Source: Acanthosepion esculentum (lineage: Eukaryota; Mollusca; Cephalopoda; Sepiida; Sepiidae). Taken from it: a DNA stretch of 64,000 nt. Shown piece by piece: positions 32,036 through 43,743 of this stretch. The position numbers and the translations under genes were made by a program. Numbering within the stretch: the stretch's first letter is position 1; each line of letters opens with the position of its first letter. The stretch lies in assembly GCA_964036315.1 (NCBI GenBank), contig OZ038500.1, positions 56,194,872-56,258,871 on the forward strand, given 5' to 3'. Below the pieces are notes generated by a model. It did no database searches, had not been told where the DNA came from, and saw only the letters and a program-made list of their open reading frames with translations.

Positions 32036-32499
32036 ATAATATGACTAAACCCTGCTGATAGTTCATTGACAGTGGTATTTGGAAAGCGACATTAATCATG
32101 AAAATTTGACTTGCCACTTGATAATTATTAAGAAAAACGTGTTGCAGAGAGGATGAAGATGCGAATGAAAATGTTTGCAGAATAAATTGAACCATATCAT
32201 CTTATTCATTGTGCTAACAGATTTGGGGCTTTGTTGACGGAAACTGGAATTCGTAAAATCTTGAATACTGTTGTTAAAATATAGCGTTGTTAATTTTTGT
32301 TAATAAAAAAATTCCAAATGAAAGGAAAACATAGAATAAACCTATGTGCTTTGATTCGGTCTTCAACAACCATTTGGCACTCAGATTCAAATTCCGAAAT
32401 GTAGGGCACTCGGTTAGAACTGAATTCTGTATAGTAACAATGAAAGATGTTTTTCGCTATTATAATTAGTTTAGTGTATATGTATGTATGTTGCGGCAT

Positions 32500-32770
32500 T
32501 CACCCAGAATCGGTTAAGCCGGATCCTTCCAAGGAATTCACCGCGTCCGGAACGAAGGCCGACCAAGCACGGCGATCCGGCGCCAATGCTGAAACGAGCG
32601 ACAGCCATTCCCGATTCCAACGACGGAGTAACAAGGGAGTTTGAACTTCACACGCAGTCCCCACACCTCGCGTGCTATCCCAGTGGAGGGAGGAATGTGC
32701 TGTTACTTGCCGCAGAATTTCCACAGACGCAGAGGCAGGAGTAACCAAGAGGCCGCCGGATGCTGGTGCA
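32500..32770. other. G+C-rich islet of unknown origin
   Basis: This segment is markedly richer in G+C than its A+T-rich surroundings and contains CpG-rich words ('ccgcgtccgg', 'ggcgatccggcgcc'). An 86-codon plus-strand open frame covers it (32484-32744) but has no recognisable domain. It joins directly to SINE A. It may be the 3' body of a chimeric SINE or an unrelated captured sequence. Confidence 0.5.
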
Positions 32771-32772
32771 GA

Positions 32773-32985
32773 CGCCGAATAGTTTTGAATTCAGAGTTGA
32801 CCTTCTCCTAGACCAGTTGCCATCCAAGGCTATAGAACCCAGTCTGTCCTGGAGGGAGAAGAAGAGGATTCACACCTTTCCCAAGGGTGTTAGCACGTAA
32901 GTGAATGTAATGGATTCGACTGGAATTCGAACTCGGCTCTACGATTCCTCAATCCTAGCCGTTATCCATTACTCCACCGTGTATA
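32773..32985 (-). mobile_element. SINE family A, minus strand
   Basis: From the tRNA-like head at 32985 (A box 'ggagtaatggataacgg', B box 'gagttcgaattcc') through the 'acaggacagactgg' and 'gatggcaactggtctagga' landmarks, ending at 'ctgaattc' where the G+C-rich islet starts. The 3' half of the family body is absent. Confidence 0.75.
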
Positions 32986-33164
32986 TATGATTTATAACCC
33001 CCCAAAGTGTATATATGATTCGGAATGTAATTTGATGTCTTTATTACCCTCACCCCACCCGCTTTAATAATTCAGGACATTTTTACAGCATTCTGTACGA
33101 TCTTTTACAACAATTTATTATCAATCTGACTCCTTTTCAACTGTTTTCTCACATTCCAAACAAT

Positions 33165-33535
33165 GGACAACTGAAATGCTGTCCTACAGGAAGATGCTGA
33201 GGGTTCCATGGACAGAACATGTGAGCAACAGCGAAGTTCTAGAGACAATGGAATCAAAAAAAGTTGTTTATGCTTAACATCAGGAAAAGACCGCCGAAAA
33301 ATCTCTAGCGCATTTATATGAGCAAAGGGGGGTTTCTAGTGCATTTATATGAGGAAAGGTGGATTAGAAAATTTGATACTCACAGGACAGATTGAAGGCA
33401 AGAGGGGCAGAGAAAAAGTAACGCATAACCTACTTGGCGAGCTTTAGTGAATGGATAGCTGAATAGAATTTGGTAATAGCCACACGTATTAGGGGCTAAA
33501 AAGGACAAGAAGCTCTTTGAGACATGATCCCCATC
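33165..33535 (+). mobile_element. LINE fragment downstream of RT domain
   Basis: The frame reads TEMLSYRKMLRVPWTEHVSN, then SEVLETMESK and, after breaks, LTGQIEG and FSEWIAE. These are motifs that follow the RT domain in a widespread RTE-like LINE group (usual form MWFYRRMLRIPWTDHVSN). A deletion and frameshifts are present, with an internal short direct repeat around 33300-33350. Confidence 0.7.
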
Positions 33536-33579
33536 GACTCATGGAATAAAAAGAAAAGCTTGCTAGCAACAGCTCAACA

Positions 33580-33870
33580 TTGGGCGGTCTTGCAATTCTT
33601 ATATTTATTAAAATTGGGTTATTTTGGCACAAAGTCCAACATGTGGTGCACCCGGTGAGAACTGCATTCAGTACAGTAGCAATCAAAGATATTTTTCACT
33701 ATTAGAATTCACTGAGGGTGTTTTATGGTTAGGAATCTAATTTGATGTTTTTACTAACCGTTCTTCAATAAATGAGGACGTTGTAAGATCATCAGTTATT
33801 TTCTGTGTGATCTTTTGAAACAAGTTATTCATCAATCGGACTACGGTTTAATCACATTTCAAACAATGGA
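33580..33870 (+). repeat. Dispersed repeat R2, copy 2 (uninterrupted)
   Basis: Continuous version of the repeat split at 32290-33180. It directly follows the LINE fragment. Class unknown. Confidence 0.6.
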
Positions 33871-34074
33871 GAAAGGCGTTATTAGGATAATTGTGTACAT
33901 TTCCACCACGATTATCACAGACAGCATTTGTTTTACAGTCAAGTGTTTGCACCTTGCATAAAAATTATTACTGAAACTGGAAAGTCCTTCCAGTTCCGAA
34001 AGCAATTTATCTAATAAAGAGATTTTAATTTGTCATTTGCTAAACGCTTTATGGAATGTTCAAACACAGTGCGG

Positions 34075-34175
34075 GCTTACGGCCATATCACGTTGAAACA
34101 CCGGTTTTCGTTCGGTCACCGAAGTTAAGCAACTTTGAGACTGGTCAATAACTACATGGTTGAGCGCTTGGGAAT
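34075..34175 (+). mobile_element. 5S rRNA-like sequence
   Basis: 'gcttacggccatatcacgtt', 'cggtcaccgaagttaagcaa' and 'gcgcttgggaatatc' follow the order of 5S rRNA over about 100 bp, including the internal Pol III promoter. Several conserved bases differ from animal 5S, and the 3' end runs into unrelated DNA (34185-34380) with a faint SINE A-like 'gaatccactccctttccct' and 'gttatgggttaattag'. A 5S-derived SINE is more likely than a 5S gene. Confidence 0.65.
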
Positions 34176-34380
34176 ATCATATGTATGTTTGGATGTGTGT
34201 GTAGGGTAAAGGATAACAACTCGGAATTGTTAGTCGAAGAACCTTCCAATTCCAGTCAGGTTCTCTTCATGGCTTTCAAAACTGCAAGGACTTTCCGTTA
34301 TATTCACTTGCTAGTAAATATCCATGGTAAAGGAATGAATCCACTCCCTTTCCCTCGAGTTATGGGTTAATTAGTAAAAC

Positions 34381-35050
34381 TTCTATCACTAAAATCATAA
34401 TATCCCCCCTAAAAAAAATTAATACACTTTTAAAATATTTTCTGACTTTAAACAAAAAGGAAAGGGTTGATAAGCCATGGAAAAATTCGAACTGAGGGGA
34501 AAAATCGGTTGCGTTATTATAGACAGTTTTTCTTTCAAATAAAATACGTTGCTCTTAAATGCTAGCTGCCTAAATGAAATGGCAAGCGAAAATTTCCTGA
34601 ATATTTAATAAAAGGGGTGGTTGGAATAAGGAAGCCCCGAGATGATTTTAAAGTCGGTAGTAGGAGCAAAAAGAAGAAGTAGCAAAGATAACGGCCCAAG
34701 CTTACTGATCAAAGACCACAAAAACAGAATGTCCTTTTTTATTGACATCACAGTGCCTACAGCCTGTGATGTATCTTTGAAGATCTCCAAAAAATATAAG
34801 AACACAAGGATCTTCGAGTGGACCATTTAAAAACATGGCACATCAAAAGACATCAGTAATTCCAGTTGTCGCAGAGACTCTAGGCTTGACTCATTGTAGG
34901 AATCCCTGGAGCCTCTACCTTGAAAATAAAAAAATAAAATGTTCCTGCAAGTACAGTTCACACTCTGCGAGAGGCTTTATCTATCGAAAATGCGCATATG
35001 TTTATTTACATTATTTACATTGTTCGAACCGTTTCCCCCATTTTTATTGC
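34381..35050. other. No supported feature
   Basis: Open frames up to 100 codons without recognisable domains. The segment 34640-34830 gives VGAKRRSSKDNGPSLLIKDH, which I cannot assign. Confidence 0.4.
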
Positions 35051-35061
35051 CATATTCACGA

Positions 35062-35096
35062 CGTTTCGGTCGTTGTACGCTCCGGCCTTCTTCAGG
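35062..35096 (-). other. Hammerhead-like motif, minus strand
   Basis: CTGAAGA (35095-35089), one A, stem GGCCG/CGACC (one mismatch) with loop GAGCGTACAA, GAAACGTC. Core positions all fit CTGANGA/GAAA. No (TA)n adjoins it. Confidence 0.45.
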
Positions 35097-35234
35097 TGAT
35101 ATTAGTTAATGGATTCATACGTTTCCCATACGCGTGAGTGAATGTAACGAACTTGGCTGTAGTTTGAACCGAACTGGGATCTCATTCCGAGCCGTTATCC
35201 ACTACATTAAGTGTACATCCAAGCTTACCTCCCC

Positions 35235-35340
35235 ATCCCCGTATTCCCAAGCCGTCACCCTTCTAGATACTGACCAAACTTGACGTTACTTAACTTTGAG
35301 GATCGAACGGGAACCGGTGTATCAACGTGATATGCCCCGT
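35235..35340 (-). mobile_element. 5S rRNA-like sequence, minus strand
   Basis: Minus strand: 'ggcatatcacgttgatacac', 'gttcgatcctcaaagttaag', 'taacgtcaagtttggtcagta', 'gggtgacggcttgggaata', in 5S order. It adjoins a tRNA-like SINE A head at about 35213-35100. Downstream plus-strand words at 35380-35430 ('aatgaatccacttcttctcc') resemble those after the 34075 copy, supporting a 5S-headed SINE family. Confidence 0.6.
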
Positions 35341-35429
35341 AAACCCAATCCCACGCCCATATTTGTGACTTTGTGCTAGAGAAAATAATGAATCCACTTC
35401 TTCTCCGTTCCACCTAAGAATTAAATAGT

Positions 35430-36480
35430 AGAACTTATATATGAAAATCATTATTATCTACAAATATTGTTAATGCAGTATTCACTCGTAACAAAAATAT
35501 TCTTACAATGCAAAAATATGCCTCGGCTTTAAATGACCTACAAAGGGATGATAAACTGTAAAAAAAAACTATCACTCAGTAAAATAACAATATGGGGAAA
35601 CTGTTGAGAAATAGTATTTATATTCTTGCAAGTCTTGAATAAAATAGCTTGTTACTCTCCTTCGAACGCATCACACTACTTGAAATGTCAGAAGATTTCA
35701 GAAAACGAATATGAATATTTAATAATATTCATTTTTTAACCAAAGTGGAGTATTTTGTTTGTCATAAATTTGTTCAATAATTAGGGCAAAAAATCTTGAC
35801 TAAATAGGTGATGTTTAAAGTAGAAAATATAACGGTAGAACAAACTTAAAAACAAAAATAAAATGTCTGAGGTGCATCGGATCGTAAAGTTTCGTAAACT
35901 TATTAAGTTATCGTCTGCTTTCATCATTACTGTGCCATTTCTCTTCCAGGCACCTTTACACTAATAGCATTTTTTAAAAATATTTTTTCTTTTGATTTCG
36001 TGATTACAATCAAGGTCCGTTTATATTTTCAGTTCATGCGATTAGCTTCCTTCATTAAGATGTCAGCTTGCTTGCTTTTTGATTTTATTCATTTTTTGTC
36101 ATTATTTTGAGGATATCGTGTCAATAATTCAAAGTTCGTTTCAATAAACTATTCAATTTTTTTAAAAAAATCAAATGATTCGTGCTTGACGTTTTGAAAT
36201 TTGTTAGCGTTTGACTATTTGCATAATGTTATTCTGTTCACATTTAGGAATTTTTTCCCCTCAAATTCTCATTTTTGCTGGGCTGGTTACGAAAAGCACT
36301 TGGCTCCTATGTTCCATGGACATTGTTTAGACAAATATCATACACTTGCATCAACCCGCTAATGAACGTTATGAACACAATAGGACAATTATGGCATAAG
36401 GCAATATAATGTGGGCTTATGGTGCTCTTGAAAGAATACCTCACACCGTTTATTCATTATAATTATTACGTATATCAAGC
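35430..36480. other. A+T-rich DNA, no supported feature
   Basis: About 1 kb with no repeat match in the window and no open frame above 60 codons. It may be single-copy or very old repeat DNA. Confidence 0.45.
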
Positions 36481-36482
36481 AC

Positions 36483-36512
36483 ATATATATATATATATAT
36501 ACGTGCTTGATG

Positions 36513-36565
<53 letters not shown>
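36483..36565. repeat. Two (TA)n tracts with an inverted islet
   Basis: TA tracts at 36483-36500 and 36514-36565 flank 'cgtgcttgatgc'. 'atcaagcacatata' just left of the first tract is its inverse. Confidence 0.95.
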
Positions 36566-36569
<4 letters not shown>

Positions 36570-37133
36570 GAATATTGTAGATAAAGATAACCAATCCAAA
36601 TAAATACATGAAGTAATAAACAAATTAAAAAATGTTCCCGCCAAAATAATAGTTAGAACAAACTACAACAATCAACCCCGAAATTCAATAAATAGCTTTA
36701 ATTATCTTCCCAAACAAAAACAAAACTATTAAATAAGCTATATAAACAAATTTTTATTACGTTAATAAAAACACTGATCAAAATAAAAAAATATAATAAT
36801 AAAAAAAAAAAAAAATATAAGTTAAGAAATAAAAAATAAATAAAAATAAATAAAAACAAGCAAAATAATTTAACCCAAATAAATAAATAAACAAATAAAC
36901 GACTTCCGGTAAAATAACCGCCAAAATAGACTCACCACAATGAACCACTGACCCGTATATATAAATAGCAGAGAAAAATAACAGCACTTTTGGCATAACG
37001 ATTGCATCTAGCATGAAACAGGCTGTCGCCTCTAAATGTTGACTTCTATGTTCACTTTTATATTTATACACCCTCTATCTCTGATATTGAGCACTTTGTC
37101 CCATAAATATAGCACACTTTAAGACTATATTTC

Positions 37134-37137
<4 letters not shown>
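36566..37137 (+). mobile_element. PLE 3' UTR and tail, no coding part
   Basis: The left part (36590-36950) matches the A+T-rich 3' region at 53600-54400 ('ccaaataaataa', 'cgccaaaatagactcacca', 'atatataaatag'), which follows a Penelope-like endonuclease there. A hammerhead-like core lies at 36995-37019 and the tail matches 7648-7752 (inverted), ending in (TA)n at 37138. Confidence 0.6.
36995..37019 (+). other. Hammerhead-like core
   Basis: ATAACGA in place of CTGANGA, then U-UGC/GCA-U stem with loop AUCUA, then GAAAC. Same stem as at 7753-7777; three core bases decayed. Confidence 0.4.

Positions 37138-37168
<31 letters not shown>
37138..37168. repeat. (TA)n microsatellite
   Basis: TA tract terminating the PLE tail. 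Confidence 0.97.
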
Positions 37169-37172
<4 letters not shown>

Positions 37173-37194
37173 CTACGAGTGATTGTTCATATAT

Positions 37195-37349
37195 TTCTTC
37201 ATATGTATCTAAGACAATTCCTATCTTTCTGTCCCTCTCATTCTGTTCACATCTATCTATGTTCATATCTGTTCCCATGTGTGTTCATATCTGTTTATAG
37301 CTCAGTTTATTCATATCTCTCTATTTATCTTTGTTTATATCTATGTTCA

Positions 37350-37405
<56 letters not shown>

Positions 37406-37698
37406 AGTTTATTCATTATTTATCTGTCAGTGTGTTCATTATCTATCTGTCGATATATATATCGGTTTATTCTATCTATGTTCATATCTGTTCATATGTG
37501 TGTTTGTTGAAACTTGACTAATGCATGGAATAATAATGCAACACAAAACACACTTGATTCGCCTCCCCTGTCTTCCCGGTACCAACCATATTTATATCGT
37601 CGGTACTCCACTATGCAAATTAGGTGGATCATACCACAACAGTGTTCATATCTGTTTATAGCTCAGTTTATTCATATCTATCTATTTATCTTTGTTTA

Positions 37699-37733
<35 letters not shown>

Positions 37734-37880
37734 ATATCTATCTATCTATCTATCTATCTATCCATCAGTTTATTCATTATCTATCTGTCAGTTTGTTCAT
37801 TATCTATCTATCTATCTATCTATCTCTCTATATATATATCGGTTTATTCATGTCTGTCTTTCTATCTATCTCATTCTCAT
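37195..37880. repeat. (CTAT)n domain with a ~220-bp duplication
   Basis: Two blocks start with 'gtgttcatatctgtttatag' (37281 and 37643) and run through (CTAT)n, 'cagtttattcatt', and a short TA tract. About 120 bp of non-repetitive DNA separates them. It looks like a duplication in which the tetranucleotide length then diverged. Confidence 0.9.
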
Positions 37881-38750
37881 GATTTTCTCTTCTTTTTTAT
37901 TCCTTTTATATTTCTGTCATACACCTGATTCAATAACCTACCTTGAGAGGCCTCTGAGTCTTCCATTGGGTGCACCACAGTAAGAAAAACGTCAAAAACA
38001 AAAAAGTATATATTACGAATCCATTGAAAACCGATTTTACGATAGACATGAATTTAACGACAGAAGTAAGTGATTGCCAGTGTTCCAGAATTAATGCACA
38101 TGCTGGTGACAGAAGAGATGGCGTACAGAAAGTTCTCGGCTCTCACCAACTTCCTAAAATCAATATTTCAATGATCTGAACACTGATTTTGGGAAGTGGT
38201 TAGTTTGTCACAGAATCTGTAGGTGACACATAAATGCTAACATGAAGACTGTAGTGAATGTAATGTCAGACCATACCGTAATGATATGAATTTTGAAACA
38301 ACCCGAAGTGGAGGTCGCTTGAACACCGTTGGTGTGCAAAGATTCGATGGATGGAATGTCTTTGTTCGGATTTTGTCGAGGTTTCATAAAGACCGCAAAC
38401 CAAAAGGCGGGAAGACGGGCAGTGAGGTTGCGGCAGTAGAGAAGTCGAGAGCTCTGAGGCGCGTCCGATCTTTCCTCTCGCAGAGGACTTTTTGTATCTG
38501 TGATTTAGGCAAAGTGGCACATCATGGACACGGTGAGCATAGTAGTTCTCCGAATTGTGGACAATATTCGCTATCTCTTGTTCACTTAAAAAAATCCCTG
38601 CTAAAAATAAAGCGAGGAAAAAGAAATCCGAGTAAAAACTGTCTCTTGTTGCATTTATCTGTTAAGTCAATGAATTTCCGATAGACCACAAAAATCCAGA
38701 GACGCCACACTAAGCAATTAATATTATTTCGTTTTTATTATTTCAGTTAG
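37881..38750. other. No supported feature
   Basis: Contains an open frame of 132 codons (38286-38684, plus) with no recognisable domain. Its start is a weak minus-strand similarity to LINE 3' sequence ('ttcggattttgtcgagg', also near 25440), so part may be old LINE. Confidence 0.4.
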
Positions 38751-38762
38751 ATTCCTCGACTA

Positions 38763-38788
38763 GTTTCGGCCAGCATGACAATCATCAG
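38763..38788 (-). other. Hammerhead-like core, minus strand
   Basis: CTGATGA (38788-38782), UU, stem GUCA/UGGC with loop UGC, C, GAAAC, then UAGUC. The core is exact. A (TA)n tract lies on the other side, at 38841. Confidence 0.45.
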
Positions 38789-38835
38789 GAAAATTTTTTT
38801 ATTGTTTGTTAGTAGCAGTGAACTACAGAAATTGC

Positions 38836-38840
<5 letters not shown>

Positions 38841-38896
<56 letters not shown>

Positions 38897-38911
38897 CACA
38901 CACACACACAA
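38841..38911. repeat. (TA)n-(CA)n compound microsatellite
   Basis: TA tract followed by about eleven CA units. Confidence 0.97.
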
Positions 38912-39184
38912 GCAGAGTGCGATGGGTAAATTGTCGCCAGATTATATTTTTAATCTGGAGCATGCACGATTTTTTCAAATAATTGTCCTGTGCATAATAT
39001 TGTAGGGTCAGTTGGGCACTCTCTGTCCGGAAAAGATTACCATGACGCATTTCACTCTGCTAGAAATTTCGAAACGGCATGCTGTACTGCTTGGCTTTCG
39101 CGGTGGAAACTCCAATATGAACATTTCATAGTCTTTGAGCATCAATCTAAAAACAGTGCAGAGGGTTCGGAAATATTTAGATGA

Positions 39185-39660
39185 TATATCCAGTCAACAT
39201 CATAAGTTTCGGAGTGATCACTAGTGATGACGATGTTATACGTCCATTAATTTTACATAGGACAACGGACTCAACACAGACGCTTTCATCAAGTACCTTG
39301 AAGAGGTACTGCTGCCCTGTGTCAAGATGGTGACTACTGGAAAACCATATATCTGGTAACAAGGCTCTACACCATGCCACTCAAACAGTAGAACACAGAC
39401 AGGGCTGTCAGACAATTTCTGCGACCAGATCATCCCTTACATCTGGCTACCTTACTCCTCAGACTGTGACCCCCTTGATTGTAATGTGTCGGACGTAGTT
39501 GAGCGAGAGACCAACAAAACAACTTGTAACACCAGAGATGAACTAAAGGCAATGATTATGGCAGAATTCATCAAATTAACAAAAGGAGACAGTTCAGAAA
39601 AGTTGCAGATTTCGAAGTCGTTTGGAAGCCGAGGTTGAAGCCAATGGCGATTTTTTTTGT
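39185..39660 (+). pseudogene. Mariner/Tc1 (family M3) transposase C-terminal half
   Basis: Across frameshifts the plus strand reads V.NIISFGVITSDDDVI, a catalytic Q-D-S-x-PCH-like region around 'ctctacaccatgccactc', then L-PYSSDCDPLDCNVSDVVERET and finally FRSRLEAEVEANGDFF. That order (HTH lost, catalytic Asp box, conserved tail) marks a transposase of the mariner/Tc1 superfamily. No intact frame. Confidence 0.7.
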
Positions 39661-39695
39661 TTTTTTTTGTCGTCCGCGACGAGAGATTCCACTAT

Positions 39696-39780
39696 ATATA
39701 CATCGGGTGTAACAGAAAAATTGTCCAAATCGTGTAACATCATCGGAGAATTGTCCCTCCCACAAAATGTTTAATATCTA
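39696..39780 (+). mobile_element. Mariner family M3 terminal repeat
   Basis: 'cgggtgtaacagaaaaattg' followed by 'tccaaatcgtgtaa' and 'ccacaaaatgttta' matches the left end of the element at 41377 and, inverted, the end at 55289. Only the terminal 85 bp are present. Confidence 0.75.
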
Positions 39781-39839
39781 AAATGCATCAATAAGCAAAA
39801 AATGTGGAATGTCTTCAGGTGGGTGGAATGTCGAACTGA

Positions 39840-40870
<1,031 letters not shown>

Positions 40871-40928
40871 AATAAAAATATCTATAAGAACACCGGATTT
40901 TATATCTTACTGTTCTTTCCTTTTTATT

Positions 40929-40929
<1 letters not shown>

Positions 40930-40988
<59 letters not shown>
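40930..40988. repeat. (TA)n microsatellite
   Basis: TA tract. The DNA after it (41000-41100) matches the tail of the left PLE-type arm at 23500-23592. Confidence 0.97.
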
Positions 40989-40992
<4 letters not shown>

Positions 40993-41376
40993 TTATTTCT
41001 ACAGCATTAATTCTTTCACATATGTTTCATTGAATAATATCGACAAGTTTTGTCTATTCAATTTTTTTTCAAATTTCTGAATTACCTGATTTATCTTATC
41101 GATAAATTTCTCAAAGTTCATATTTGTTTTCTATTCTATATCATTTTTTCAGAGTACTTTCGAATCTTGATACATTCATTTTCAAAGACTGTATTTGTGA
41201 ATATTTACGCTATGGTTTGTGTTTCATTCCGACGTTCCCACGTTTGTTGAATCCAGTTTCAACTCACGCAAGTTAAAAGTCATTTAAATGCTGGAAGTGC
41301 ATAACAAAACAACTAATTGAAAAACTTAAAAATATTGATAGACAGAACTTGTCGATAATATTCAACCAAATATATA

Positions 41377-42031
41377 CCTGGTGTAACAGCAAAATTGTCC
41401 AAATCATGATATTGAATAATTGTCCATCCCACAAAATGTTTAACATCTAACAAACCACTAATCTAATTGAGTTTTTTCATTGCAGATTTTCAGATAAGAC
41501 GGTTAGCCATCTTGACACCATTTCTCGTAAGAATCACTGAAAAATCCTTTGAGTTATTTCGCTAAAAATAGAATAGATTAAATTCGTTTTGTTTTAGACC
41601 CACTGTCTTCCAAACCAATGGTGAGAGGAAAAAGATCATTTAGGTGTTCCGTAATGGTACTAATATTCATACTCTGGCTTCCATCTAAAGTCCATTACAG
41701 AACATAAAGAGAGCGCTGATTAAGTTAAAAAATATGGAACGGCAGAGAAGAAAACTGGATCCTGTCTTCCCAACAAGAAGAGGGATAATCATTTCAACTT
41801 AGAGCTAGAAAAGCTCCAACTCATTTAGAAAAGATCCAACTCAATACATAAAACGTTTGGCACGTGAGAGAGGGTTTTCAGCTATGAAGGTCCATGGAGC
41901 AGAAAAAAGAAAGGACTTGAAAATGAAATCGTACGTGAAATCTGTGATGCACCTTGTTACACTAGGACAGAAAGTTAGAAGGTTAGAGAGGGCGACGATC
42001 ATCTTGAATAAGTTAGAAAATGTTCCTGGAG

Positions 42032-42034
<3 letters not shown>
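41377..42034 (+). mobile_element. Mariner family M3, 5' half
   Basis: Starts with the terminal repeat 'cctggtgtaacagcaaaatt' after a TA. The interior matches 55289-54710 in inverse orientation, so the two define the family. The transposase N-terminus is broken but shows LIRKDPTQSI-like and LAREKRVS-like DNA-binding motifs (here LARERGFS), then KSYVKSVMHLVTLGQK. The element stops at (TA)n at 42035, before the catalytic domain. Both this and the 54.7-kb copy lack the 3' half. Confidence 0.75.
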
Positions 42035-42079
<45 letters not shown>

Positions 42080-42126
42080 AAAAACAACTGACAAGCTGCA
42101 AATTAAAAACAAAATTTTGGTGAAAG

Positions 42127-42190
<64 letters not shown>
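42035..42190. repeat. Two (TA)n tracts flanking a mobile islet
   Basis: TA tracts at 42035-42072 and 42131-42190 bracket a 58-bp islet ('aaaacaactgacaagctgca'...'gtgaaagtattta'). A related islet lies inverted at 59318-59398, also between TA tracts. Confidence 0.9.
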
Positions 42191-42191
<1 letters not shown>

Positions 42192-43071
42192 GACGGTCAT
42201 TCAATAAATAAGGTGAATTTTTCGGTATAAGGACTTCTAATACAGATAGAAGCTTACTCCTTTTTATTTATTTATTTTTTTTTGTTTTACTTCTTTTTCA
42301 CATGGATTTAATTTCTTTTGCAGATTAAAAAAAAACTTTCAGAGTTTTGGCGATTAACAAAGATGGCCGACCAAGAAGCATGCTCCAGGATTGAACAGCG
42401 GTCAGCTATCAAGTTTTTGGTTGCTGAAAGGTGCAAACCAGTTGAAATTCATAGGATAATGTCAACTGTGTATAGTGTCAGATATGGTCCAAATTGTTTA
42501 AAGAAGGACGGAACAGTGTTGAGGATGAAGACAGGCCTGGGATGCCTACAGAAGTGAGGTCTCCCGAGGTGATCCAATCAGTCAATGACTTTATTCAATC
42601 TGACAGAAGGGTGACAGTGGATGACATTGCAAGGACTTTGGGCTTATCTGTTGGGATAAACGCAGTGATCATCAGTCAGAAGGAGTCATCTTGCATCATG
42701 ACAACGCAAGGCCTCACACCGCAGCCCAAACGATGCAGGCCATCAACGAGCTGGGTTGGGAACTGCTCCCTCATCCCCCTTACAGCCCAGACCTTGCCCA
42801 TTCAGACTTTCACCTGTTTGGTCACTTGAAAGCGTTCACGAGAGTTACAAAGTTTAAAAGTGACGATGAAGTGTAAAGTGTTGTGAGCGACTGGCTGAGA
42901 CATCAGTCCAAAGATTCTTACACTGAGGGAATACGGAAGCTTGTGCACAGATGGGAAAAGTGTGTGACAGTGCTGGGAGACTACGTTGAAAAATTTTAAA
43001 AAAAGTAAGATTCTATCTGTATTAGAAGTACTTATACCGAAAAAATCACCTTATTTATTGAATGACCCTCG
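42191..43071 (+). mobile_element. Mariner family M2, both ends present, internally deleted
   Basis: Terminal inverted repeats of about 65 bp (starting CGA.GGTCATTCAATAAATA) bound the element, with TA on each side (42189-42190 and 43072-43073). Inside, the transposase starts MADQEACSRIEQRSAIKFL, continues in another frame with RRVTVDDIARTLGLSVG, and after a deletion reaches HDNARPHTA and LLPHPPYSPDLAHSDFHLFG, the second and third catalytic regions of mariner enzymes. About 880 bp compared with the usual 1.3 kb. Confidence 0.9.
42363..42876 (+). pseudogene. Mariner transposase, broken and internally deleted
   Basis: N-terminal helix-turn-helix, a frameshift near 42500, then a deletion between LSVG and QKESSC that removes the first catalytic Asp, then a second frameshift into HDNARPHTA and YSPDLAHSDFHLFGHL. 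The last two motifs hold the second Asp and the DD34D-type third Asp. The same deletion junction (SVG..NA..ISQKESS) occurs in the copy at 4812-5390. Confidence 0.85.
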
Positions 43072-43085
43072 TATATATATATATA

Positions 43086-43438
43086 TATTCCAGTCGAATC
43101 CATTACATTCACGTGTTAATACCCTTGGAAGAGGTGTGAATCCTCGTCTTTTACCTCGAGCTATGGGTAAATAGCAGGACAGACTCGGTTCTATAGTCTT
43201 GGATGGCAACTGGTCTAGGAGAAGGACGACTCTGAATCCAAAACCTGCGGAGGGTCGTTTGGGGACCTTGTGGCACTTAGTGCACCAGGTCTCTGTATTC
43301 GGCCCTTCAAAAAAGTGTGGATGTTCGAAACCTTCTGCACTATAATTAAATCTCATGCGCTGGTGTCGGGTTGTCGGTTCCTAAGAACTGATCTGCTTGA
43401 CCCTCATACGTCGAATTCGACGGGAGACTTGAGCGAGA

Positions 43439-43440
<2 letters not shown>
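43086..43440 (+). mobile_element. SINE family A, head missing
   Basis: Matches the family body from 'attccagtcgaatccattac' through 'atagcaggacagactcggtt', 'gatggcaactggtctaggag', 'gggtcgtttggggacc' to 'tacgtcgaattcgacgggag'. It lies between (TA)n tracts; the upstream TA joins mariner M2's target site. Confidence 0.85.

Positions 43441-43498
<58 letters not shown>
43441..43498. repeat. (TA)n microsatellite
   Basis: TA tract shared by SINE A (left) and the MITE-like element (right). Confidence 0.97.
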
Positions 43499-43501
<3 letters not shown>

Positions 43502-43743
43502 AACTTTGTTTCATTCCTTCATAAGCTTCCGATCCTTAGCTATGATTAATTAATGATGAACATGTCATTTTCGTTTATGATCGATTTCATTACGATTGTT
43601 CTATTAAGCTTGGAGAGTAAAGTAGAGTGCAATAGTATCATGAAAACTTCGGAGAATTCCAGTAATATATCTTTAATCATTTCTAAGATACAACGGTTCG
43701 GAGCTTAACCTAACAATTAGACAATTTTGTTGTTACACCCGGT
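43499..43743 (-). mobile_element. MITE-like element related to mariner M3, copy 1
   Basis: The right end carries the M3-type terminus (minus strand 'ccgggtgtaacaacaaaatt') followed by TA. The rest matches 52677-52941 in inverse orientation ('tcttagaaatgattaaagat', 'gaattctccgaag'). No transposase sequence. The other end of both copies is a (TA)n tract, so they may be fragments rather than complete MITEs. Confidence 0.7.

Larger units (their letters stand above)
32290..33180 (+). repeat. Dispersed repeat R2, copy 1, split by an insertion
   Basis: The parts 32310-32480 and 33005-33180 match, in order, the continuous segment 33580-33870 ('agaactg.attc.gtatagtaac', 'aatctaatttgatg', 'caaacaatgga'). 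The 500 bp between them (32490-32990) is foreign and includes SINE A. Related 'gtgtatatatg' words lie at both edges of the insertion. Confidence 0.65.

Noticed and set aside
32500..32770. Ribosomal DNA or a host exon in the G+C-rich islet
   Set aside because: I could not match it to rRNA, and the 86-codon frame has no recognisable domain or splice sites.
34075..34175. A functional 5S rRNA gene
   Set aside because: Several normally invariant bases differ, no T-run terminator follows, and two more diverged copies lie nearby.
38286..38684. 132-codon open frame as a gene
   Set aside because: No domain, and part of it resembles old LINE DNA on the other strand.
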